From Bugula neritina (Eukaryota; Bryozoa; Gymnolaemata; Cheilostomatida; Bugulidae), in assembly GCA_964035545.1 (NCBI GenBank), contig OZ037766.1:11169722-11233721 (forward strand): a DNA stretch of 64,000 nucleotides, in the 5' to 3' direction. Of the stretch, positions 40,458-52,300 are shown in pieces. A program made the position numbers and the translations under genes. Under the pieces are notes generated by a model that worked only from the letters and a program-made list of their open reading frames with translations, was not told where the DNA came from and did no database searches. Numbering within the stretch: the first letter of the stretch is position 1; each line of letters begins with the position of its first letter.

Positions 40458-43400
40458 TTATCTATTGTGATATTCTTGAGTTTAGTTTAAAAAATATAGA
40501 GTACTAGAAGGAGCTATTTTCCATTCAAACTTTTTCCGTGAACTTGAAAGGAAACTTGAAAAATAATGATAAATTACTCCGCTGTTGGAGAATGGCGTTG
40601 AATAGTTGTACCTGAGGAGTGTAATTGGGAATTGCAGCATTGTTGTTATCATTAGATTCTTTACCCCAGGAGCATCTCACTATGTAGCCTCCCACTTCAG
40701 TACCATTCACCTCCACTATGGCTTTACAAGCCGATTCTTTACCATCAAACCTAATACGCAATACAATATAATAGTTATTAAAATCTTGATGTGGAAAAAT
40801 CAATTGTTAATAAATATAAAAGCCTGCCATTGACCGTTATTGAAAGACGAAAATAAAATGAAAAATGAAAGAGGGAAATACAATTCTAAGCTGAAATGGA
40901 CTATCAAAAGCTTCCCAGACAAATTTTCAACTTCTTGAATAATTAATTGTGCAGTTTCATCAACTCTAGACAGTTGATGCCTTAGTACCATACATGTATT
41001 TTGCTTTCAAGCTACAAATGTGCATGCAAGTTATAGTAACAATTTATTACATGAAATTTATTATAGGTAAAAACATAAATAAACCATGGAAACTCATATT
41101 GAAATCAATTAATGTGCATCCATAATTATAACGAAAATAAACTTAGTGGTGTGTAACATATTTAAATCTCAGTTGAGTTACACTTCTGTGCCAAACATCA
41201 CCTACAGCAGATGGTAAGCTAATGACTACTAAATGACTAATATACCTGACGAAAGCAAAACCTTTATCTGGGAATACACGAACTTCCTGAATACTGCCAT
41301 ACAGATGGAACGTTTCTCTCATTAGATCTTCTACAACCATCAACAGAGTAAATTTCAATTATTTAATAGTTTTAATAGTTAAATTACACGAACTATTTGT
41401 CCAAACTAGAAAATTTATAGTTTTAAATGTATTTTGTTAGTGAGACTGAGATTCCATTAAGATGTAGTATAGGTCTCAGTCAATGAGTCTGACTATGCTT
41501 GGTTTCATCGAAATATCATAAGTTTTTATGTACTGTGTCTACCATTGGTTCGGCCAAGTAAACCTGTACATATGTAACTTTACTACTTAAATTGTCATAT
41601 AAGTTATCCTTTCTTTTTCTTAAGTTGTTCTGAAAAGTAAAAACCTTACAGTAAATATATATAAATATATATAGGCATAACATTTAAAAATAGTGATAAG
41701 TAGTTACATGTACTAGTCATGAAAATACCACAGGCTGGCGCACTCTGTTTCTACTTTAATATTATACTGGATGCCACATGCTACTCAAGTGCAGCACCAG
41801 GTGTATTCAAGATGACTTACATATTACATTATGAAAACCTGGGTGTCTATGCAATATATGCTGTGCTTAGTCAACTTTTGATATTATTACACAAAACTAC
41901 TTACAATTTTTCAGAAAATTTTAAGAATTAATGTATTTTGCAAGATTGCACTGTTTATGAACAAACTTATATTTTAATATATGATAAACTGTCGGTCACA
42001 CGTTCAATCATATGATATTAATTTCATGCTTATGAATTGATTATTGTTGCAGTAGAAGTATATACAGGTAAATGACTTACACTGCACCGTAGACAGCCAG
42101 TTATATGCTATAAAGTTGCTATAGGTCTTACCTGTAAGGTTTTGCTGTATCCCACCTATATATGCTGTACAGTTCGTAGAACTAGATTGCTTGAAAACTT
42201 CATCATAGTCAAGTTTGTTGGCTGCAAAAAATTTATCATTGAGAAAAATTATGTAGGTTTACATGCAAACATAGTAAAGTACAGACTTGAAGTTTTTTTA
42301 TAATATTGTTAGTCCACACCGATATTTTAGCATGAAAATATATGTATAAAAAGTACAAAATCAATTTTGCAATAAACCTCAAACCAAGATTTATAAAGAA
42401 TAATATTGCGTCTTGACTCTGTCAATATAGATATTTATTATAGAACATTCACTTTCCACCTTACCAGTATTTAGTGAAATATTGCACTATTTCATTTATT
42501 TATTGATCATATTTCCTTCTGCTTATAACATGAAATGAAAACACTAATGGCAATAATATGTGAGCTCAGAAATAGTCATGCGGCAAATTCTAGTATATAT
42601 TACTCAGTATTCGTGTTCATGAAACATGATAGAGGAAGAAATATGCTAAGCTAAAGTCCCCAGCTTGCAAAGTGTTCCTTATTGACTACCTTCTTTTATG
42701 CCTTCAATTACATATATAGTTTATCAAGTACAAGATGTTCCTCAGAACACTATTTGTGCTTTCAATCTTTCAGCTGCATATTATAGCAGACAACTATTCT
42801 GGCTTAAAATAAAAAACAATATTCCATTTACAAAAGTATAGCAGAAGCTGAAAGTATAATCATATATAGCAATGCTCACCAGGCTTTTCTATTGGAGCTG
42901 GAGGTTTCCTTGAAGCCCAGTTAGTTCGAATAGCTCTGCTGCCAAGCCATGCACCATTCATATCATTTATAGCCTTAGATGCATCCTGGAAAAACAAAAT
43001 ATTTCTCTTATTTTTGTTCAGAAATTTGAGTCATTAGGCTATCTAAAATCATTCACTAATTGGAAAAAATTGTTTCCAAAGTGCTCAGGTTTTTAGGAAG
43101 TAGTTTAGCAGAAGTTACAAACTTGCATTTTTCAATGTATCAGGCTTTTCAATAATTGAAGTGAGTTTTGCGATTGTGAATAATTCTTCTTTAAGTTGAA
43201 CTATGTATATTATTGTTTATTAATCTAATAGCTTGTTTTATATATATAGAATTGTGCAGTTATGGATAAAATTCTGCAGTTAGCAGTTAGAGTGACTAAA
43301 AAAGAACAAAAGGCAAGTTTTGTGATGATTTTATTAGCAATTTAGGCATAACTAGCACTCTAAATATTTCTTATTATAAGCTCTACAGGTTAGCATCCGT

Positions 43401-46400
43401 TACTAAGTAATATTTAGGCAATGTATAGTAAGGTCAGCTTGATTGTGTGGAAATTGACTAATTGGCCTAAATGAAAAAAATACCTGTGGATGTTCTGCAT
43501 ATATTCATTATGGAGGATAATTCAAAACAAATACTGTCTACATTTCAACACAAGTGGCTAAAGAAATAGTTAAAAGAAATCCCCCACGGCTCAACTCACA
43601 GTAGGAATATTGTGTGTAGCTAGCTATACATTAGGTAGAGAAAGCTACTCTATACTTACTACTATAGGCTACATATATACCAAACGTAGTTGTACTCTTC
43701 AATGCTGCTGCAGGTGCAGAAACTGAGCACTAAATAAAAAACTGATTGTTTCAATGTGCCATTTGGCTAAGCTCTGAACTTCTGCATTTAAAGTTGTAAT
43801 ATACACAATAAAGGAGAGAAATGGCATTTGATTATTAAAGCTGCTACTTGATGGTATTTCATAGACCTATGAAAATGAATGCCCTCTACTCATACATTTT
43901 TTCTCTTCATTTCAGAACTGACTTTTAAATTTAAACATTTAACCCTACGTCCGGGTAGATAGCTCAATAAAACAAATTTATTAGGAAAACACTAAAAATA
44001 AATGTTTAAATAAAGCCAAATGCTTAATGAACACTCTAGCCAATCTACAATAAATAACTTGGTCGGTAGGTACAAAATGTGCTAGAAACTTGAACAAATG
44101 AAATTGAGCTGATTGGTCAAATTCAACACCACTTTTGATCATGAAGATTACTTTTTCAAAAAGATAAGTTGGGAGAAAGTAGACATGAAAAGATGCATGT
44201 TATTATGATGTCATCTAGATTTCCTAATCAATGAATGCATGTCAAAATCTCTCCAATTAAATGGGAATAAAAATTTATCGTATTTTGTTGCTAATTCTTT
44301 AGAAAGAAAAACTAGTTGACATGTGTGTTAGAACAATAACTCCACAATCAGCTGTTAGCATAGAGGCAAATACAATCTCAGAGATTTTGGTAATTGGTTT
44401 CATTGATTGTTTTCTCATGTAATACCTCACTTTTTAGTAATCCAGTAACTAAGATGTCTTGCTGCACCTTTTGTGTGACACTTACAATATTCCAATAGTT
44501 ACCGAATAGGTGTAAGTAATGGTCATTATAAACTTTAGATGTAAATTATATTTGCTTTTAGCACAATTTCAAAGAGTCATTGTAAGAGTTTTCATTGTAC
44601 AAGTTACCAACTTTGACAGCTGCCAATTTATCCTACCTCTTTATGTACAAATGTAACAAATCCATATCCTTTGCTTTTGCCTGTTTGTGTGTCTTTAATG
44701 ATCTTAACATCTCTATAAAAGATAACATGAATAATAAATGAGCTGTCTCTTGTTTATGTTGTAACACTTGATAGTGTGTGAGAGAAGCTGCTCTGAGCAT
44801 CTCCCTCCTATCAAAAAGTCAATATACAAATTCTATTTTGCAAAACTACTTGCATTATTGATTTCACGTACAAAAAAGATCATATTTTATCCTATGATAT
44901 CTGATCAATGCAAGTAGATGGCTACTTGGGATAATACTGTAATGAAAATTTGTCACATTAGACTGCAATCAATTCCATACATTTTGCACACATCTGAGTG
45001 ACACTGTGTTGTGTAAAAGTTGTTGAAAAGTATTATTGCTGTTTGCTAGAAATACTGATCATATCCTCTTTTTCACCCTCTTTTCCTGTACAGATTATGT
45101 TCTAGTTATTCGTTGGTATAATTTTCTCATGTAAATAATAACTATCATACCGCTAGATCTACTGCTATACATGTAAGTACGTAATGTGAGCAGTACATAG
45201 AGTTGAAAAGATACTACATATATTACATATCAGCAGCTTACATTTCACAATTAGTATTTTAGTTGTACTTACGATATTTCTCCAAAAGGTACGAAGGCAT
45301 CCCTGATCTGGCGAACTTCCAATTCAGAGCTGATATCCCCAACAAATATATGGTGATGGTCTGAATAAATATTATAAGTATCACTACATACCTAAATCAA
45401 CAAACTATGCAAAAAAGCTATAATACCAGTAGCTATGTACGTAACTTGTATTGTATGATAAAATATTCAACATGTTCATTTTAATTGTAATAGTTACAAT
45501 GTAACACACAGGAATACAAAATATTGCAACAGATGACATACCAACAATGCATACATGTATATTAGAATTGAGAGCATATATTAGAATTGAGATATACAGT
45601 TTGAAGGAGAAAAGAAATTATCTTATGTACCTGTAGTATCCACTTTCTTCAACTCTTTACCAGCACCAGACCAATTCATCCTCAGTGGCTGCTAGAAAAA
45701 TATAAATTCAATTCCACAATAAAAGGAAGTACTTCAACTCTGCAGTAAGCACTCTGCGCGGTAGATTAACACTGCCATTATTTTGAGGTGATTGCATCGC
45801 ATTAGGTGGGCCAGGTTTATGAGCACAACTATATTTGCTACACAGAGTATATTCTTATAGGAACATTTTTCAATGTTTGTGAACATCCCCAAGCCTGCAA
45901 TCTGGTACAGTTGACTCATTACTTATTCAATATTTACTACTTTTTAAAATGTATTGCTTGTGCATATGTATTATATATCAAACAGCTGTAGCAAATTTAT
46001 ATTTGCCATTCAGATTATTTAATATATACTTGTTTGAAACTGCACATCAAAGTAGAGCATTTCCTCATGAACAACTACTAGCACTGAGATTTCAACAGTC
46101 AGAGTTAAAACAAAGTAGGAATTGTTTCACAGCACAGGATTTAATAAAGAATCTTTATAATCTATTAATTGTTTGCAGATGTGCAGAGCTACCCACACAT
46201 TCTCTTACACACTAGAGGGGGGCTGTAACCCAACCCCACCATTTTCTTCTAGTGAATGGATAGATTTGTGGTTCAGTTGAATGGCTATAATCAAAGAACT
46301 GTGAGCAAGCAGAACTCCAGTGAAAAGTAAAACAGTACATGCAAGTTCAATCTACCAAAAGGATGCAGTAGTAGCAGTGAAGTTCAGATCGGTAGTAGAA

Positions 46401-47969
46401 TGGAACAGCAGCTATAGTAAGGAAAGGAGCGGTAGATGTAAAAGTAAACTTACAAAACAGATAAAATGTAAAAGAAAATTGTTTTGTGAAAGATAATAAA
46501 ATTATTAGACAGTAAACAAAGTACAAAAAATATGCTCAGTTGCCATTCAATTGTAGAGAGGTTGCATTGGTTATAGATGAAAATTCAAGAGACTTGGGCT
46601 GTAGCTACTTGAATAAACTGTTAGAATGAACATAAAAAACAAATAATCTAATTGTATACATCAACAGCAGTTGGATCTTTAAGTTACTTTGAATTTAGAA
46701 TTATAACAATCAACTGCCAATTCTGTTACAATTAAAGTATTTGCAGGTAAGCAAGGATCTTCATACAAAATTTACAGTCAGATAAAACTTGTAATATTGA
46801 AAAATAAAAAGAGCAAATAAAAAGTCACCTTTATACATGTTTTACGTGTGGAAAGTCAACTAAATTTTTTGACCAGACCTGTGTCACCTAAACAGTATGA
46901 AATATTCCAATTAGGTTTTGGTATGATGAGGAAGTGATTTTATTAAAAAGGTTAAACTTCATACCCATTCAGTTCAATATCTGTGTAGTGTGACTATAAT
47001 ATTATACTAACTACTGAACATAATAATAAGAAACCAGTTATTGAAAGAATACTTTGGCCTTTTCCCAACTTTGATTGAAATACAAAAACTGAAAATATTT
47101 ATTGTTAACAAAATTTTGTTCTATTTTTGAATCCATTTGTTAGGTTGTTTTGTAGGTTCAATTTTAGTATTAAAAACAGCTTTAAAAATTGGTTCAGGGA
47201 TTATAAACCTGGACAGTTGCTTTTATTTGATTTAGTATATCTTGTATCTTGATCACTAATTTTTATAATTAATGAAATATAATTTGCAAGTAATAGTTTA
47301 TAAACAAAAGAAATACAATTTTGGCTAAATGTTAGATTTAAATAATCTTTACTAAAATATAATAATAATCAAATGAAAATTTTTAAAACACAATAGTTTT
47401 GTGGCTTTGCCAAGTGTAAGAAGTACTCTAAAACATTAAACATTGCTGTAACCTGTAAAGTTGCAAAACAAAGTTCCTATTATGCAGAGTAGTGTTTTAG
47501 ACAATAATTATGTGATTATTATTGCTTAACACAGCGGTTTTCTGTCGAAAAAATATACGAGAAAAATGCTTTTACATTGTATATCTCCAAGTAGCTTCAC
47601 ATAGTTGCTAGTGTCACCAGTTTTCTATCCTCTTACCGCTAAAGCATTATGGCAAAGCTGGCAGTTCATTTTCTCTTTAGAGAAGAGATTTGTACTTTCA
47701 AATCACAAAAATGGATTAAAATTATTTTCACTTACCATGAGTAGACTGTTGATGTTAGTGAGATTCTGCAAGCTGCCCATGCTGCTTAGATTGGTTAGAT
47801 TGTGGTCCAACAAACTTGGAGTAGAAACTTGGGGAGTGTGAGTCAATGTCCCAGCTGTGTTGATGTTTGGCATTATAGACGCAAGACTGTTTGGTGCCTG
47901 TGCTGAAGGGTTGGTAGGCATGGTGTACAGATATGGGTACATTAGTGAGGTGGTGGTTGGTGACATCAT
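38377..47969 (-). CDS. TIAL1: TIA1/TIAL1-type RNA-binding protein with two RRMs, ten exons
   Basis: TIA proteins bind U-rich RNA, help splice-site choice and drive stress-granule formation. Exons (minus): 47969-47736, 45691-45631, 45360-45273, 44712-44637, 42985-42880, 42221-42132, 41330-41246, 40750-40612, 39746-39574, 38401-38377; 358 aa. Residues 1-78 are a Ser/Thr/Asn/Leu-rich low-complexity stretch starting [15 protein letters not shown]. Exon 2 gives [16 protein letters not shown], which looks like the last strand and linker of a TIA RRM1. Then come an RRM equal to TIA RRM2 ([35 protein letters not shown]), [21 protein letters not shown], and an RRM equal to RRM3 ([37 protein letters not shown]). 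The tail is Gly/Ala/Asn-rich and ends NFPYTQY*. No RRM1 exons were found between the first two exons or upstream to MCMBP. The start could be one of several alternative first exons. Confidence 0.88.
39854..39914. repeat. (TA)n microsatellite, left flank of inverted-repeat element
   Basis: Uninterrupted TA run of about 60 bp that abuts the left arm of the 39915-40340 element. Confidence 0.95.
39915..40340. mobile_element. Inverted-repeat element, 133-bp arms with hammerhead-like cores
   Basis: Arms 39915-40047 and 40208-40340 are, as far as I can read, perfect reverse complements around a 160-bp spacer. Each arm contains CTGAAGA, a hairpin GGGTAC-AGTG-GTACCC, then GAAATATC: plus strand 40249-40280 in the right arm, minus strand 40006-39975 in the left arm. 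This order (CUGANGA, stem II, GAAA, tiny stem III, UC) is that of the minimal hammerhead ribozymes known in Penelope-like elements and retrozymes. It has no ORF. It sits in a TIA-like intron (39747-40611), so the pre-mRNA would fold into a long duplex. The alternative is an ordinary long-TIR MITE inserted at TA. Confidence 0.7.
40370..40452. repeat. (TA)n microsatellite, right flank
   Basis: TA run of about 80 bp, separated from the right arm of the inverted-repeat element by 30 bp of unique sequence. Confidence 0.95.
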
Positions 47970-49379
47970 CGTGAATAGCAAGGTAATGTCACTTTACTGC
48001 AACTATCACTGGTATAACTATATTATGCAAATGGAGATTAGAGTATTTTCATCACACGTGCTACTGAGCAGTTCAACAGATGGAGAGCAATGAAAAAGAT
48101 GAAACAGGTGAATTGTCTTAAAAGCCAATAACTGACCAATGAGCAGCCAGCATTCTAGTTTCATTGTTTGCATGCGTAAAGCCAACTCCGTGGCTTACAT
48201 AGCTGGTTAAACACAGGGCAGAAAAAACAACAAAATCAATGGAAATTTGTAGTAATGGTAATTCCACGAGAAAAGATTTGTTTTCATCAAATCCAAACAC
48301 TTTTCACCGTCAACTCATAATTTGTTTTTATAGCTAACAAAACTTGCATCCAGTTGTAGAATATACAAAGTAAAGTCTAATGCAAGCCGGCAAGGATAAT
48401 GGAAGCGCTAATGGATTAACATTTCAGGAGAGCATTATTTTTCATTTTTTTAAATGTTGAATAAAATGAAAGAATTTCTACAGTTTTTTATATTTACTTA
48501 AGACATTATTTTCCCAACAAAAGATAATAGCAGTCATGGCTACTAATTGTGTTTATCTTTGCATAAATAAGCATTTTTGCATTCAATTCCATTTCGATTA
48601 TAAACTGAATGGGTAGAGTGCCAGTACACCTAAATAACCCATCTCAGTACCGTTATATAAACACACAAACCAACAACCTATGCATTGATTTTAATAATAA
48701 CCAGCTAGAGTTTTACACAACGTTGTTATGACTCCCATTTTCCAGCTTTCTTTACTGTGTACTAAAATTAGCAAGGATTTTTGACAAACATTGTTGAACC
48801 TTCCTTTTCCATTCTTAATCATTTGATTTTATGTGAATACTGCACACTCACACTAACTAGTTAGGAGCACTAACACAGGCTTCAAAGGGTTCTTGGTAAA
48901 GGTTCAATTTCATAAGGCCTAAAAATAATTGGGTCATACAGAATAAAGCTTTTATCGATGCAACGCAGAACGGGAAACATAAAAAATTCCTGCACTTTAA
49001 CCAAAGGTGCAACAAAGGAAACTAGGCACTTACTAGATCTCCAACCTTTACATGAAACAACAATTCAAAATGGTTTTTAAATTTTGAAATTTTTGGATAA
49101 CAACTGTTGACAGTTTTTAGAGCAGGATTATTTGTAAAAAGTGTGTTATGCGCATTTCATTACATTGAATAATTTCTTACTTTAAATAAATAAAAAATAC
49201 CTCCAACAATTCCCTTTTATAATGTTTTATTAATTGAAGTACAAGATCAATCATAATTCCTGTCAATTACTATCACTGACTAAGCTCAAACTTACAGTGA
49301 TGCAAAAGCACTAATTTGCAAGCTTAAAAAATTGTAGAAAAATAAAAATATGACTACACAAGAAAATAGCTAGATATTT
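47970..49379. other. Intergenic region between the TIA-like gene and MCMBP
   Basis: It should contain the TIA-like promoter and 5' UTR and the MCMBP 3' UTR. A minus-strand AATAAA at 49231-49226, 150 bp after the MCMBP stop, is a candidate poly(A) signal. No RRM-coding exon was found here. Otherwise there are no recognisable features. Confidence 0.55.
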
Positions 49380-52300
49380 TCATTTTGGCAGCCTGGATTT
49401 ACGACATTCTTCCAGAACTTTAGCTTTAGCCCAAGCGTCTGCAGACAGATTTGAGAGTCCGCAGGAGAGAGAAAGCAGTCTAGAGATGACGAGCAGACTC
49501 TGGAAATCCTCAGGAGTCATGGCATCCTTGTTAGCTTGTCTTGTTTTAACAAAATCCTCTTGTGCCATCTACAATTTCACACACAGCTACATACAATTTA
49601 CTGAAATGAGACAAATGAGGAAACTTTTGTGAAAAAACTTGTGTGGTTTTATGATAAATGAGCTATTGAAAACACCAACCAATTTATGCTTAATTTACAA
49701 CGGAGTTATTGTTGAATAATGTACAGGGGCAGATGATTCTTTAAAGCTATGATGAAAACCACCATTTATATATTATGTAGATACTAATATTATTGTCGCT
49801 AATATAAATATAATATGTATGGACACTACAAACTATATAAATATAAATGCAACAAATAAATTTAAGAATTAAGTAGACATTTACTTTAGTCATTTCTTCA
49901 CTTATTTCATAGTTCAGTCTAGGAATAAGGGTAAGATAAATCCGAATTTTATCTAATAAAGCTGGTGAAAGGTAGGTTTTGATGGCCTCAAGTCGAGATT
50001 TCAAGTTTAGGCTGTTTTCTATTTGCAATGGAACTGTAGAATCAAACTGCAAAAGAACAAACACTAATTTTAGGTTATCCCAGCAGCAAGCTACAATCAT
50101 AGCTATAATGCCTAATAATATGATACATTATTGCTAAGATAAGACAAAAAACTTGAACGAGACTAGAAAGTCAAAACATTGTTAAAGTTGATAGATTGCT
50201 CTATTAATGTTACATCATAATAGCTGCAATAAATTTGAAAATTTCAATGTAACTAAAGTGGAGTTGTATTCCCTCTCTGTTCACGCTACTAAGAAATAAG
50301 TAAGCAATAGTATAGCAAATTTAATTAATTGTAACGATACATAGTAAAAAATATTATATAACCTATATATATCATAAATTTTTCTACTTGAAAACATCTT
50401 AACTCAGTGTGAAGTTATGATTTGATGAGAAAATACTGACCAAGTGAAAAGAGCTTCACCCTGTAACGCAGGAGTCTACAATAACTACATATAAATACTG
50501 TTGATCATTACTTACATTTAACAGTGATTTCCCTTCCGACAGACAAATAACCGGGACATCAGTTTCAAACTCGGGATTGGAGTACTTGAAGTCATATTTA
50601 ACCTTTTGCCATCTTACCAAGTTGCCCAATGCTTCTAGATTCTTCACACCTAACCACAAATGCCAGACGATGATTGTTAAAATGTTGACTACGAGATTGG
50701 TAAAATGGTTAAAATATGGTTAAATGAAGCAAAACCAAGCATTATAATATAGACCATAACTATATTCAGCGTTAGATAACTATGAGTGCAATCAGCTGAT
50801 CTTCATACCGACACAACACCTTCACAAAAGGCAGATTGGTGCAACAGACATTAACTAATAGGTTAATATTAAATGTTTTCTTCTAAACACACATATTTTG
50901 ACTTTGAGAATCAGAGAAGGGCAAGTGACCTCAAATTTGTTCAATCTTGGGTTTTGGTTCATACCAAATGTAGAGAATGACAACTTCAGAAGCTAGCTGT
51001 ATTAATAAATTTGATCAATCTGCTTAGCCTATTGACATTCTAAATGAAGCGGAAAGAGTGAATGAACTAAGTGCTTCATAGCATTTTCTTTGCTGTATGT
51101 TGGAAGTGCCAATCAGAAATATTGAGTGAAAATTGGTGCAGAATTTATGAGAAAGGATAGTGAAAACAGCACTTATTACTAAAATGATGCTTATTTTTAT
51201 AGCTGATAAACAAGGCGGGTGAATACAGGGTAGAATAAAAGGAAGTGTTGACGTAGTAGTATCCTACCAGAGAACTGAAGAAGGCAATAAACAAACCTAT
51301 GACATCGAGCTGGCCGGGCTGCATCACAGTTTCATCAAGTATCAAGTGACAGCGATTAGGTAGTTGTAGAACACCAGATACAAGTCTGTCGCTGTCATAG
51401 TCTTTGACTGGAGTGAACTTGAGTTTGTTTAGATTGTCTAGTGACATGGGGAGATAATAGGACTGAAAACAGAGAACACATCAGGTTATTTTATTTATTC
51501 AAAATCAAAAGCAGTTCTTATTTCAACTTAACATCAATGCTTATAGACTGTAACTACTGGAGGTGAGGAAACTTACACTTACATTAGATATGAGTGCATT
51601 TACACTAGATATGAGTACATTTACACTAGATATGAGTACATTTACATTAGATATGAGTACACTTACACTAGATATGAGTACATTTACATTAGATATGAGT
51701 ACATTTACACTAGATATGAGTACACTTACACTGGATATGAGTACATTTACACTAGATATGAGCACACTTACACTGGATATGAGTACACTTACACTAGATA
51801 TGAGTACACTTACACTGGATATGAGTACACTTACACTGGATATGAGTACATTTACACTAGATATGAGTACACTTACACTCGTTACAAATTGTTGAATCAG
51901 CTCCACCAAAGAATTCACCAACAGCTGTTCATTTGCATTTACACCAGTAATATTGAGAGAGAATTTACCAACAGCTACTGTATCCCTTCGCATGTAACTG
52001 CAAACAGATGATGGTACATTAAACGGTGGATTAGAACTGCCAGTAAATTTAAATAGAAAACATTATACAAACAGCCAGCGAAGTATAACTATGTGTTGAC
52101 TTTATCTCCAATAGAATTTCCTATAGTACTGTAGTGTATTTGCTACACCCACCATTGGCCACAACAGAACAGTAGGTTGACTTACACAGAAGAGAATAAA
52201 TGCAATAGTAAGTTACTTACACAGAAGAGAATAGATGTAATAGTAAGTTACCTGAGAGTAGATGAAGTTACTTACACAGAAGAGAGTAGATGTAATATTA

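Noticed and set aside
51577-51876. CRISPR-like array
   Set aside because: Units are contiguous 21-mers with no unique spacers, in a eukaryotic intron.
51563-51895. Plus-strand open frame of LDMSTFT-type repeats
   Set aside because: It is the antisense reading of the MCMBP minisatellite. Any 21-bp array without stops gives open frames in several phases.
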